Positions 36,223 through 44,694 of a stretch of 64,000 nt of DNA are shown here, one piece after another. Position numbers and translations under genes: made by a program. Each line of letters starts with the position of its first letter. Positions within the stretch are counted from its first letter, which is position 1. The stretch is taken from positions 1,798,001-1,862,000 of the forward strand of contig NZ_AP031498.1 of the NCBI RefSeq assembly GCF_042854845.1, read 5' to 3'. The notes beneath the pieces are model-generated. The model worked only from the letters and a program-made list of their open reading frames with translations. It did not search any database and was not told where the DNA came from. The DNA is from Maricurvus nonylphenolicus (GTDB taxonomy: Bacteria > Pseudomonadota > Gammaproteobacteria > Pseudomonadales > Cellvibrionaceae).

Positions 36223-38979
36223 ATGGGCAGCAAGCTGGGAAAAATGGATCGCCGCCAATTTGTGAAGTGGGGCAGTGCCGTATCAGCGGGTATGGTAGCT
36301 TCGAATAACAGTTGGGGCCTAAGCAGCCTGAAACCCATGGAGCCACTTACCGATACCCTGAGTAAGGATTACCCCTATCGCGGTTGGGAAGATATTTATC
36401 GTCAGGAATATGAATACGATTCTGTTGGTTATGCGGCTCACTGTGTTAACTGCCACGGAAACTGCGCATTCAAGGTATTGGTAAAAGACGGCATTGTGGT
36501 ACGTGAAGAGCAGTTGGCGCAGTACCCGCAAATTGACAGCCGCATTCCCGATACCAATCCCCGCGGTTGCCAAAAGGGGGCTATTCACTCTCAGGCGATG
36601 TACGAGCCGGACCGTTTACGTTACCCCATGAAGCGAGTAGGTGAGCGAGGTGAAAGCAAATGGCAGCGTATTAGCTGGGATCAGGCGGCCACAGAGATCG
36701 CCGATAAAATTCTCGATATTCATGAACAGTACGGTCCGGGAAAAATTCTCACCCATACCGGTACTGGCGCCTTGTCCGGTGCGCGTTTAGCGGCCGGTGT
36801 ACGTTTTGCAGCTCTGCTTGGCGGTGTTATTGAAGACCAAATGACCGATGTGGGTGATGGCCAATCCGGGCAAACCCTGGCAACCGGAGATTGCCTGCAA
36901 AACTTTACCAGCGATGCCTGGTTTGATGCGGATTACATTATCAACTCGTTCCATAACCCGGTGATGACCCGCATTCCTGATGCCCATTATATGACAGAGG
37001 CCAAATACAACGGTTGTCGAGTGGTATCGGTTTCACCGGATTATAACCCTACAGCTATCCGCTCGGATCTGTGGATTAATATTAATCCCGGTGCCGATCC
37101 CTTTATGTATATGGCCATGGTGCAGGTGATCCTGGCGGAAAATCTGTGGGATGCTGCATTTGTTAAAGAGAAAACCGATTTAACCCTGCTGGTTCGTAAC
37201 GACAATGACAAGCTGTTACGTCAGAGTGATCTGCAGGCAGATGGCAAAGCGGATGTTTTCTATATGTGGGATCAGGCAAGCGGCAAGGCCGTTACTGCGC
37301 CGGGTTCGATGGGTAGTGACGTCAAAAGCCTAAGCCTGAATGGTATTGATCCAGCACTGGAAGGTGAGTTCGAAGTTGACGGCATTGCTGTTAAACCTGC
37401 CTTTGTACATATGCGGGCTGAAGCCAATAATTACACACCGGAATCGACAGAAGAAAAAACCGGTGTACATCCCAGTATTGTCCGCGACGAAGCTCGCCGC
37501 TTTGCCAAGGCCAAAAAAGCGTTTGTTGTATCAGGATTTGCCTCTGCAAAAATGCTTAACGGTATTTATATTCAGTGGGCACAGGTATTGATGTGTTCGC
37601 TCACCGGTCACTTGGGTGAGCGGGGCGGATACTTTAGCCCTTACAGTATGTTGTCCCAGGAAGGTGTATTCGGTTTGTGCTTCCCGAAGGGCAAGATGCC
37701 GCGTTTTGAGTGTGGAGGTTTGGGCGAGTATGTTCACGGTAGAAAGATTGATGATGCTCGCAAACACTATAACAGTGACAAGCTAAAGCAGCGGGCGGGT
37801 TTTACGATTGATGAGCTGGACGAGATTATTCGTCACAGTATTGAATCACGCCAAATGCCGGTTTATGAAGGCATCAAGGCCGGTATCCTCACGGCAGATA
37901 ACAAGTTTGTGCGAAACAAAGGGCCTGAATACCGCGAACGCATGCTCAAACTGTTTGAAGAACTGTTGGTGGTTATTGATATTCGTTTGAATTCCACGGC
38001 GCAGTTTGCCGATTACGTACTGCCAGCCGCAGCCCATTACGAAGCCTGGGATGTACGCACAACACCGCTGCACCGTCATGCCAATCTGTTTACCGCGCCT
38101 GCAAAACCGGTAGGTGAATCGAAATCCGATTGGAATATTAAAGGGCTTATCCTGCAGAAACTGCAACAGCGTGCTCAGGAGAGAAACTTCCAGGCGTTTG
38201 AGGATGGTCCCATCAAACGTGACTTCACCACGATTTATGATGAATACACCTTGCAAGGTACGGTAACGGACGATAAAGCGGCGACTCGCTGGATTATCGA
38301 ACATACACCCGGTTTCAAACCCGGTGACTTCGAGCGCGGGGTAGAGCAGGGATTTCTGGTGGTGAATAACAGCCCGTTGCAAGCGGATTGTAAAATCGAA
38401 CCCAACAAACCCATTCATTCCTGGCGTGCACAGGATGAAGACAATAAACCTTTCCCAACCCTGTCGGGACGTTTGACCTTCTATTGTGATCACGAGCTGT
38501 TTCAGCGCCTGGATTCCTGTGTGCCCACGGCGCGTTGGAACTCAGGTCCGGAAGCCTCAGATTACCCTTATACCTTCTACACACCGCATACTCGTTGGGC
38601 GATCCATTCATCCTGGCGCAGTAATAAATATATGCAGCGCTTACAGCGGGGAGAACCTTTTGTTTATGTCAGCCCAAAACTGGCTGCCGAGAAGGGCATT
38701 GTTGATGGTGGTCAGGTACGTGTATTTAACGGTCTGGGCGAGTTCCAGGCTCAGGCCAAATTAATGCCGGGTATTCGTGATAATCAAGTCATGATGGAAC
38801 ACGCCTGGGAGCGTCATCAGTTTAAAGGCGGGCAGGGTTTAAACAGTGTGGTAGCAACCCTGATTCAGCCCTTGGAAACCGTGGGTAACTGGGGGCATTT
38901 GAAATTTGAGCTCTATAAGTGGAACCCCAACTCTCTGGCCAACGAGACGGGCGTCGATATTGAAGCCGTGCAAGCGTAG
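36223..38979 (+). CDS. Type II DMSO-reductase-family molybdoenzyme, catalytic alpha subunit
   Basis: A 918-residue molybdopterin oxidoreductase. The Tat signal is DRRQFVKW (Arg10-Arg11), so the folded enzyme is exported to the periplasm. The FS0 [4Fe-4S] ligands are His73, Cys77, Cys81 and Cys116, the His-x3-Cys-x3-Cys-x34-Cys spacing of NarG-like type II enzymes. Asp212 (in DVGDGQSG) sits where NarG has its Mo-ligand aspartate, 18 residues before the conserved DAWFDADYII. The pterin-binding C-terminal domain starts near YPYTFYTPHTRWAIHSSWRS. With beta, chaperone and heme gamma genes downstream it belongs with the ethylbenzene, steroid C25 and dimethylsulfide dehydrogenases, which hydroxylate C-H bonds or oxidise sulfides. 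The substrate is not deducible. A purine-rich GAGAGAGC precedes the start. Confidence 0.92.
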   Translation: MGSKLGKMDRRQFVKWGSAVSAGMVASNNSWGLSSLKPMEPLTDTLSKDYPYRGWEDIYRQEYEYDSVGYAAHCVNCHGNCAFKVLVKDGIVVREEQLAQYPQIDSRIPDTNPRGCQKGAIHSQAMYEPDRLRYPMKRVGERGESKWQRISWDQAATEIADKILDIHEQYGPGKILTHTGTGALSGARLAAGVRFAALLGGVIEDQMTDVGDGQSGQTLATGDCLQNFTSDAWFDADYIINSFHNPVMTRIPDAHYMTEAKYNGCRVVSVSPDYNPTAIRSDLWININPGADPFMYMAMVQVILAENLWDAAFVKEKTDLTLLVRNDNDKLLRQSDLQADGKADVFYMWDQASGKAVTAPGSMGSDVKSLSLNGIDPALEGEFEVDGIAVKPAFVHMRAEANNYTPESTEEKTGVHPSIVRDEARRFAKAKKAFVVSGFASAKMLNGIYIQWAQVLMCSLTGHLGERGGYFSPYSMLSQEGVFGLCFPKGKMPRFECGGLGEYVHGRKIDDARKHYNSDKLKQRAGFTIDELDEIIRHSIESRQMPVYEGIKAGILTADNKFVRNKGPEYRERMLKLFEELLVVIDIRLNSTAQFADYVLPAAAHYEAWDVRTTPLHRHANLFTAPAKPVGESKSDWNIKGLILQKLQQRAQERNFQAFEDGPIKRDFTTIYDEYTLQGTVTDDKAATRWIIEHTPGFKPGDFERGVEQGFLVVNNSPLQADCKIEPNKPIHSWRAQDEDNKPFPTLSGRLTFYCDHELFQRLDSCVPTARWNSGPEASDYPYTFYTPHTRWAIHSSWRSNKYMQRLQRGEPFVYVSPKLAAEKGIVDGGQVRVFNGLGEFQAQAKLMPGIRDNQVMMEHAWERHQFKGGQGLNSVVATLIQPLETVGNWGHLKFELYKWNPNSLANETGVDIEAVQA

Positions 38980-39002
38980 TGATTGAAAAGGCGGAATAAG
39001 AA

Positions 39003-39980
39003 ATGGCAAAACGTCAATTATCCATGGTGATGGATCTCAATAAGTGCATTGGTTGTCACACCTGTACATCGGCTTGTAAAACCCAATGGACCAACCGTAA
39101 TGGCCGCGAGTATATGTACTGGAATAATGTCGAAACCCGTCCAGGCGATGGTTATCCTCGCAAGTTTGAAGAGATGGGTGGTGGTTTTGATGACGCGGGT
39201 AACTTAAAGCTCGGCAAGGAACCTGCCGCGGAAGATTACGGTGTACCCTGGGAGTACAACTACGAAGATGCGTTAATGACCGGTACCGATCCCTGGTTAC
39301 GCTCCAATGTAAAACCCACTTGGGGTGCCAACTGGGATGAAGATGAAGGTGAAGGGGAGTATCCCAACAGTTATCACTTTTACTTGCCGCGTATCTGTAA
39401 TCACTGCAGTAACCCCGCCTGTCTGGCCGCCTGTTCACGTAATGCAATCTACAAACGTCAGGAAGACGGTATCGTGCTGATCGATCAGGAGCGTTGCCGT
39501 GGTTATCGCTATTGTGTAACCGCATGTCCCTATAAAAAAGTTTACTTTAATGAAAAACTGTCCAAGTCGGAAAAATGCATTTTCTGCTACCCGCGTATTG
39601 AGAAGGGTTTGCCGACAGCTTGTGCACAACAGTGTGTCGGGCGCATTCGTTTTATTGGCTATCGTGATGATCAGGATGGCCCCATCTACAAACTGGTGGA
39701 GAAATACAAAGTTGCTTTGCCGCTACACGGTGAGTGGGGTACGCAGCCCAATGTATTCTATATCCCGCCGACGGCACCATCCGGTTTTAATGCCGATGGC
39801 AGTGTTTCGGAAAAGAGCAGAATTCCCCTGACCTATCTGGAAAGCCTGTTTGGTGATCAGGTTAAACCTGCATTGGATACACTGGAGCAAGAGCGCAACA
39901 AGCGTGTTGCCGGTGAAGAATCAGAACTCATGGATGTACTGATCGGCTACAAACATAGCGATATGTTTAAGTTGGCGTGA
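39003..39980 (+). CDS. Molybdoenzyme iron-sulfur beta subunit
   Basis: A 325-residue four-cluster ferredoxin-like electron-transfer subunit, NarH/EbdB type. Cysteine groups are CIGCHTCTSAC (15-25), CNHCSNPACLAAC (132-144), CRGYRYCVTAC (165-175), CIFC (192-195) and Cys207/Cys211. This gives fifteen ligands, enough for three [4Fe-4S] and one [3Fe-4S] cluster. Tyr168 stands where NarH has the tryptophan that marks the [3Fe-4S] site. There is no signal peptide, so it is expected to be carried out with the Tat-exported alpha subunit. It passes electrons from the Mo site to the heme gamma subunit. It starts 23 bases after the alpha stop. Confidence 0.93.
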   Translation: MAKRQLSMVMDLNKCIGCHTCTSACKTQWTNRNGREYMYWNNVETRPGDGYPRKFEEMGGGFDDAGNLKLGKEPAAEDYGVPWEYNYEDALMTGTDPWLRSNVKPTWGANWDEDEGEGEYPNSYHFYLPRICNHCSNPACLAACSRNAIYKRQEDGIVLIDQERCRGYRYCVTACPYKKVYFNEKLSKSEKCIFCYPRIEKGLPTACAQQCVGRIRFIGYRDDQDGPIYKLVEKYKVALPLHGEWGTQPNVFYIPPTAPSGFNADGSVSEKSRIPLTYLESLFGDQVKPALDTLEQERNKRVAGEESELMDVLIGYKHSDMFKLA

Positions 39981-39986
39981 GGTGAG

Positions 39987-40748
39987 ATGATGGCATCCCC
40001 AATAAGTAGAGTTACTGCCCGTTCTCAACTATCCGTATTATTGGCGACGGCTTTTGCACATCCTTCTCCAGATGATTTTTCTACTATGTGCCGTGGGGAA
40101 TGGCAACAGCAAGTCGAAGACCTGACCGAACTGCTGCTGGGAGAAGCGAAAAGCTTGCCTACGGTTAATTGTAGTTATGCAGAATTTGAAGCCTTCTATA
40201 TCGACCTGTTTCATACCGGCCGTAAAGGTCAGCCCATGTTGTCCCTGTGTGCATCGGGTTACTCAGAGATATTACAGGGGGGAGGGCTCCCTGAGTTCCT
40301 GTTGCGTTTCAGTCGTTGGTATCGTCATTTTGGCCTTGATACCCGTGATGGTGAAATTGGTTGTCAGGCACCAGATCATATTCAGTGTCAGCTAGAGTTT
40401 TTAGGTTGGTTAGCGCACCTGGAACTGCAGGCTTTGGTTGAGTTATCCGATCCAGCGGACGTTTCCTCGCCACAAATTCTTGCTTACCAAAAAGCCCAGC
40501 GTGACTTTTTGCAGCGAGAACTGCTGCCAACAGTTGAGGCTATCGACAAAGCTATGCGCGACGTCAGATATGCCAAAACCGATGCAGGTCAATTCTATTC
40601 TGAGGTTATGGCGCTAACACAGTGTGTTCTAGAGCGTAGTTTTCAGGAACTGGATTCAAGTTTAGGTCCAGACTTGATTGCCGTATCTGAAAACACAGTT
40701 ATAAATAACGTTAGTGAATCCAATTCGATGGTCAATATCTGGGAGTAA
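39987..40748 (+). CDS. TorD/DmsD-like molybdoenzyme chaperone
   Basis: A 253-residue, all-helical cytoplasmic protein six bases after the beta gene. The central FEAFYIDLFHTGRKGQPMLSL resembles the E-x2-Y-x2-LF segment of the TorD family, and PDHIQCQLEFLGWLAHLELQA matches the second conserved helix (PDH-x2-x-EL-x-FL). These proteins bind the Tat signal and apo-enzyme until cofactor insertion, as EbdD and DdhD are thought to do. The position inside the operon supports a dedicated role for this alpha subunit. Confidence 0.85.
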   Translation: MMASPISRVTARSQLSVLLATAFAHPSPDDFSTMCRGEWQQQVEDLTELLLGEAKSLPTVNCSYAEFEAFYIDLFHTGRKGQPMLSLCASGYSEILQGGGLPEFLLRFSRWYRHFGLDTRDGEIGCQAPDHIQCQLEFLGWLAHLELQALVELSDPADVSSPQILAYQKAQRDFLQRELLPTVEAIDKAMRDVRYAKTDAGQFYSEVMALTQCVLERSFQELDSSLGPDLIAVSENTVINNVSESNSMVNIWE

Positions 40749-40751
40749 ATT

Positions 40752-41582
40752 ATGCGCCTGTTAAGCTCTTCCTTCGTTTTCCTTGGCCTGGCATTGGCTT
40801 TGTCCGGTTGCGATAATTCTCAAACTAACGCTGTTGATCCACATCATCACCAAGCCGCGTTGAAATCTTCTATCCCGCAACAACAAGCGCAGACTTATGG
40901 CGTGGAACAGGTAGTGAATATGTCAGTTGTTCCTGCATCATCGAATTTGCAGGATCCTGCGGCCCAGGCCTGGGCCAATACAAAAGAATATCAGGTGGAA
41001 CTTGCTACGGCACCACCGGTACACCCCTCAATAAGTTTACGTCATGACTCTTTAGCGCCTTCCATTCCGGTTATCTTTAGTGTTGCCACTGATCATAACA
41101 ATGTTTATATCAGGGTGCGCTGGCAAGATAAGTCGCTTAACCGCTATCACAGCTTTGATCAGTTCGCCGATGCGGCCGCAATACAGTTTGCACTGAATGG
41201 TGGTGTACAAACCTCATTTATGATGGGCAGCGTGAATGCACCGGTAAATATGTGGTATTGGAATGCCGCCAAACCAGAACCTCAGAATTTACTGGCTAGT
41301 GGCTTTGGTACCGTGACAGACATAGCGGGTGATTCCCTCAGCGCGAACGCTGCATACCTGCACGCCAATTCAGATGACGGCAGTGAAGCTAGTTGGATGC
41401 TGGTCTTTTCTCGCCCAATAGCAACAGAGAGCAATACTGCTTATCAAGTTGATCTTGAAAATTCTCAGCTGATTCATTTCAGCTTGGGCATTTGGCAGGG
41501 CGAGGATAAGCAGCGTGATGGTTTAAAGCGTATCTATCCAGGCTGGATCAGTGCAGGAACACAGCAAGTAGCAGCGCACTAA
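40752..41582 (+). CDS. Molybdoenzyme heme-b gamma subunit, lipoprotein form
   Basis: A 276-residue ethylbenzene-dehydrogenase-type gamma domain. The core VIFSVATDHNNVYIRVRWQDKS, followed by FMMGSVNAPVNMWYWNAAKPE, is the family pattern. Met157 or Met158 and Lys259 (in DGLKRIYPGW) are candidates for the Met/Lys axial heme ligands known from EbdC. The N-terminus is a lipoprotein signal with lipobox LSGC (Cys20). Asp21 directly after the lipid Cys is the E. coli Lol-avoidance residue, which predicts retention on the periplasmic face of the inner membrane. A His-rich stretch (HHH, 31-33) follows the anchor. It starts four bases after the chaperone stop. Confidence 0.87.
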   Translation: MRLLSSSFVFLGLALALSGCDNSQTNAVDPHHHQAALKSSIPQQQAQTYGVEQVVNMSVVPASSNLQDPAAQAWANTKEYQVELATAPPVHPSISLRHDSLAPSIPVIFSVATDHNNVYIRVRWQDKSLNRYHSFDQFADAAAIQFALNGGVQTSFMMGSVNAPVNMWYWNAAKPEPQNLLASGFGTVTDIAGDSLSANAAYLHANSDDGSEASWMLVFSRPIATESNTAYQVDLENSQLIHFSLGIWQGEDKQRDGLKRIYPGWISAGTQQVAAH

Positions 41583-41607
41583 GTTTACCCATATTGTGAG
41601 GTGATGT

Positions 41608-42684
41608 ATGTCTCAGCAAACTGCCCAATTTATCAACGCCATTGATACGACGCCTTCCCAACCTGAAGATTGCGGGTTGGGACATGCCTGTAATTTCTGT
41701 CCACAGGAAAATAGTTGTCAGCTTGATAAAACTATCCACAATACCACCTTGGTACAAAACCGCTTGCAGGGCATTAACTGGATTATTCTGGTTATGGCCA
41801 ATAAAGGCGGTATTGGTAAAAGTACGGTAGCGGCAAATTTAGCTGTAGCCCTGGCAGAGCAGGGTTACAGTGTAGGGTTGGGGGATGCTGATGTACACGG
41901 CCCCAATGCCCCGCGAATTTTAGGCTTGCAAGACGCACGGGTAAAAGTCAGTCACAACGGTATTTCTACACCCCGCTATCAGTTTAATGATAATAAAACC
42001 GTTCAAGTCGGCTCCTTGGGTTTCTTTTTGGAACAGGTTGATACGCCAGTCGTATGGCGAGACAGCTACAAGCATGACTATATTCACCACTTGATAGGTT
42101 CTTTTTACTGGGGTGCATTGGATTTCCTGGTAATCGATATGCCACCAGGTACCGGTAATGAATTGATCACACTCACGGATATGCTGGAAGGTTCAAACCT
42201 GCGTAGTTTATTAGTTTCTTCGGCGGATGCCATTGCGTTGCAAGACAGCTTAAAAGCTGCACGCTTCAGCCTCGATAAAAAAATTCCCATCCTTGGTTTA
42301 GTGGAAAACTATGCCGGAACCGTCTGCCCCCATTGCGGAGGAGAAATCAATCTTTTCCCTCGTGCCGATGAAATCGATGAATTCGAATCCATGGGTATTC
42401 ATACGTTGGCGAGGATTCCGTTTTCGCCAGATATAGCGCAAGGGGCTTCAAAGGGATGCCCTGCTGCTGGCGATACAAATACAGTGATTGGAGAGATCTT
42501 TGCCGATCTTGCCAAGGGCTGTAAAGAGGCAGCTGTCGCTGATGCTCAAGGTTTAAAAGCCGATCTGGCCGCATCATTCTCCGGAATGGAAATAGATATC
42601 GCTGAAATTTCCAACGGTAACCCAGAGCTGCAAGCCCAACTCGAAGGGCTGATTGTACAGGAAAAGCAGCATCTGGCGTCATAG
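41608..42684 (+). CDS. Nbp35/Mrp-type Fe-S carrier ATPase in the molybdoenzyme operon
   Basis: A 358-residue P-loop ATPase of the Mrp/Nbp35/MinD class. The deviant Walker A is KGGIGKST (66-73). The C-terminal half carries the metal-bridging CPHC (240-243), in VENYAGTVCPHCGGEINLF. The N-terminus adds Cys22, Cys28, Cys31 and Cys37; the spacing C-x2-C-x5-C (CNFCPQENSC) is the same as in the N-terminal [4Fe-4S] site of eukaryotic Nbp35, which most bacterial Mrp proteins lack. Such proteins assemble and hand over Fe-S clusters in the cytoplasm. Its place in the operon suggests service to the five-cluster alpha-beta complex; that is inference. Confidence 0.88.
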   Translation: MSQQTAQFINAIDTTPSQPEDCGLGHACNFCPQENSCQLDKTIHNTTLVQNRLQGINWIILVMANKGGIGKSTVAANLAVALAEQGYSVGLGDADVHGPNAPRILGLQDARVKVSHNGISTPRYQFNDNKTVQVGSLGFFLEQVDTPVVWRDSYKHDYIHHLIGSFYWGALDFLVIDMPPGTGNELITLTDMLEGSNLRSLLVSSADAIALQDSLKAARFSLDKKIPILGLVENYAGTVCPHCGGEINLFPRADEIDEFESMGIHTLARIPFSPDIAQGASKGCPAAGDTNTVIGEIFADLAKGCKEAAVADAQGLKADLAASFSGMEIDIAEISNGNPELQAQLEGLIVQEKQHLAS

Positions 42685-42699
42685 CGGAGAGGTGTTCTT

Positions 42700-44559
42700 A
42701 TGACTGCAATACAAGATCCAGCAAAACGGAAACTGTTTAGTCGTTTACTCAATAGCAAAAACACTGAACCGGCAACAACTTCACTGCAGCGTATCCCTGC
42801 TATTACAGACATAACACAGGGGGTACTGTGGGCCGGTTTGGCTTTGGACAATGGGTGTGCGTTGGTAGCAGGGGATGACGGAGTCATCTTTTATTTCGAC
42901 GGGCAGCAATGGCAACAGGAAAACCTGGGTACCGATCTGCCGATACATGCATTGTGTAAAGGCAGTGATAATCGCATATTTGCCGTGGGCTGGGCAGGAA
43001 TCATTTGTTGTCGTGAAGAGCAAAACGGGCAGGGCCAATGGCAATATATGCAGGGCGGGAGAGATCCCTCGAAGACCAATCAGAATGCTCAGCAAAGCTT
43101 ACCACTATTCGATATAGATGCCGCACCCAACGGAGAGCTTTGGGCTGTAGGTGATCAAGGCCGTGTAGTGCATTTCCGTGATGGCGAATGGCACGAAATA
43201 GATAGCGGCACCAGCGCTAATCTGAGATCCGTTCTGGTTTGTGAAAATGGTTCTGTCCTGGTGGGTGGTGCCAATGGCGAACTACGACAGTTTCGCGATG
43301 GTCAATGGACCTCGATTGAAACTAACACTGATTGCCATATCCTCAGTATGGCGCAAATCCCTGATGGCGATATCTATGCCGTGGGTGGTTTTTACGACGG
43401 GGACAGTACGGGTTTTAAAGGCTGCATTTTTCGCTATACAGAAGAAAACTGGTCGAGTCTCGTTGATGATATTGCTCTTCCTCGTTTAAGGCGTATACGT
43501 GTCGATGGCGACAGGTTGACTGTTGTTGGTGACCAGGGCTGTGCTTTTTATTGGTCTGACAAAGGTGCTAAGAATATACACTCAGCCTTGCGCCATGATC
43601 TTCACGACATCATCTGCTTTCCCGATCAGCCCAATATTATCTGTGGTGATGGTGGCAGTCTGCTGCTAGAGCAGACCCTAACAGAACAAGACCTTGAGTC
43701 CATTCAAACCGTAAAGGCTAAAAGTCAGTGGCAGACCATCTTCAGTGGCGTGATCAAGCAAACGCTTAGAGGCTGTTTTAGCTTTAGTGATGGTAATGCC
43801 ATTGCGGTAGGGGATGGCGGTTTCTGTATTCACATTTCAGATAAAGAAACAGAAGTAAAACAAGTTCCTATTCAAGTTAACTTGCATGATGTATGGGGTA
43901 CCTCCCCCCGCAATCTCTTCGCCGTAGGTGATGATGGTTGTATCTTTCACTTCGATGGTGAGCAATGGTGCTGTGTACATCAAGGCAATGCACCCACCTT
44001 ATTATCTATTACCGGTTTTGGACCTCACGATATTTACGCGGTGGGTGATGAAGGGGTTATCCTGCGCTATGACGGTTTGATGTGGCGACGACTAGAATCC
44101 GGAACCAAAAGCGAGCTATACCATATTTGGGGGCATGATCCTGACCACATCTTAATCGCCGCAGCTGGAGGTCATGTGCTCCGGTGGAACGGTGATAACT
44201 GGAAAGCCTTTTATGTTGGCGTTGAGCAAGATCTCTACGGAGTATGGGGTAAGTCTCTTAGTGAATTATCCGTTGTAGGTATTAGCGGTACGCTGCTTAA
44301 CCTTAGGGATCAGGTATGGCACAAAGCCTTTTCGGGTGTTCGCACAGATCTACATGCTGTAGCTGGGTACTGTGGATTCCACGCTAATGATACTCATGTT
44401 TTTGCTGTTGGTTCATCGGGAACTATTTTGCGCCAACAAGAATTGGATTGGCTGTTAGAAGAGACTGATCTGGATGTTACGTTGCAGTCGGTTTCTGTGG
44501 GGGAGCACTATGCATATTCTGTGGGCTCTCAAGGTGTGATTTTGCGTCGTAAGCTTTAG
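42700..44559 (+). CDS. Cytoplasmic protein with about 14 beta-propeller repeats
   Basis: A 619-residue protein without signal peptide or membrane helix. About fourteen repeats of the form (A/V)VGDxGxIxxFDGxxW can be counted, for instance GDDGVIFYFDG, GDQGRVVHFRDG, GDDGCIFHFDG, GDEGVILRYDG and GSSGTILRQ. Fourteen blades would fit two seven-bladed propellers. The motif resembles Ycf48/BNR-like repeats, which often act in assembly of cofactor-containing complexes. It starts 16 bases after the ATPase gene and closes the operon; element A copy 3 begins 11 bases after its stop. Function unknown; an assembly factor for the molybdoenzyme is a hypothesis from position only. Confidence 0.75.
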   Translation: MTAIQDPAKRKLFSRLLNSKNTEPATTSLQRIPAITDITQGVLWAGLALDNGCALVAGDDGVIFYFDGQQWQQENLGTDLPIHALCKGSDNRIFAVGWAGIICCREEQNGQGQWQYMQGGRDPSKTNQNAQQSLPLFDIDAAPNGELWAVGDQGRVVHFRDGEWHEIDSGTSANLRSVLVCENGSVLVGGANGELRQFRDGQWTSIETNTDCHILSMAQIPDGDIYAVGGFYDGDSTGFKGCIFRYTEENWSSLVDDIALPRLRRIRVDGDRLTVVGDQGCAFYWSDKGAKNIHSALRHDLHDIICFPDQPNIICGDGGSLLLEQTLTEQDLESIQTVKAKSQWQTIFSGVIKQTLRGCFSFSDGNAIAVGDGGFCIHISDKETEVKQVPIQVNLHDVWGTSPRNLFAVGDDGCIFHFDGEQWCCVHQGNAPTLLSITGFGPHDIYAVGDEGVILRYDGLMWRRLESGTKSELYHIWGHDPDHILIAAAGGHVLRWNGDNWKAFYVGVEQDLYGVWGKSLSELSVVGISGTLLNLRDQVWHKAFSGVRTDLHAVAGYCGFHANDTHVFAVGSSGTILRQQELDWLLEETDLDVTLQSVSVGEHYAYSVGSQGVILRRKL

Positions 44560-44569
44560 TTCTAAATTC

Positions 44570-44650
44570 GGAGGCAGGCGGGTAAAGCTTCTCTTCGCGC
44601 CCATAAGCGGCCGGGCTGATTGCTACGAGAAGCTTTACCCACCTGCCTCC
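44570..44650 (+). repeat. Palindromic element family A, copy 3 (short form)
   Basis: An 81-bp copy. The outer arms GGAGGCAGGCGGGTAAAGCT and AGCTTTACCCACCTGCCTCC differ from the other copies, yet almost every change is matched on both arms. The left conserved stretch CTCTTCGCGCCCATAAGCGG runs directly into GGCTGATTGCTACGAGAAGCT, so the whole inner stem present in copies 1 and 2 (82 bases relative to copy 1) is missing. The flanks TTCTAAATTC and CTATGTGCAAA match copy 2. Confidence 0.9.
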
Positions 44651-44694
44651 TACCTATGTGCAAATTCCTTATTCTATTTAATATCTCGTCGGTA

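Noticed and set aside
36223..39980. Respiratory nitrate reductase (NarGH)
   Set aside because: The Fe-S and Asp positions are NarG-like, but alpha is much shorter than NarG (918 against about 1240 residues), has a full Tat signal, and is followed by an ethylbenzene-dehydrogenase-type gamma gene instead of NarJ-NarI.
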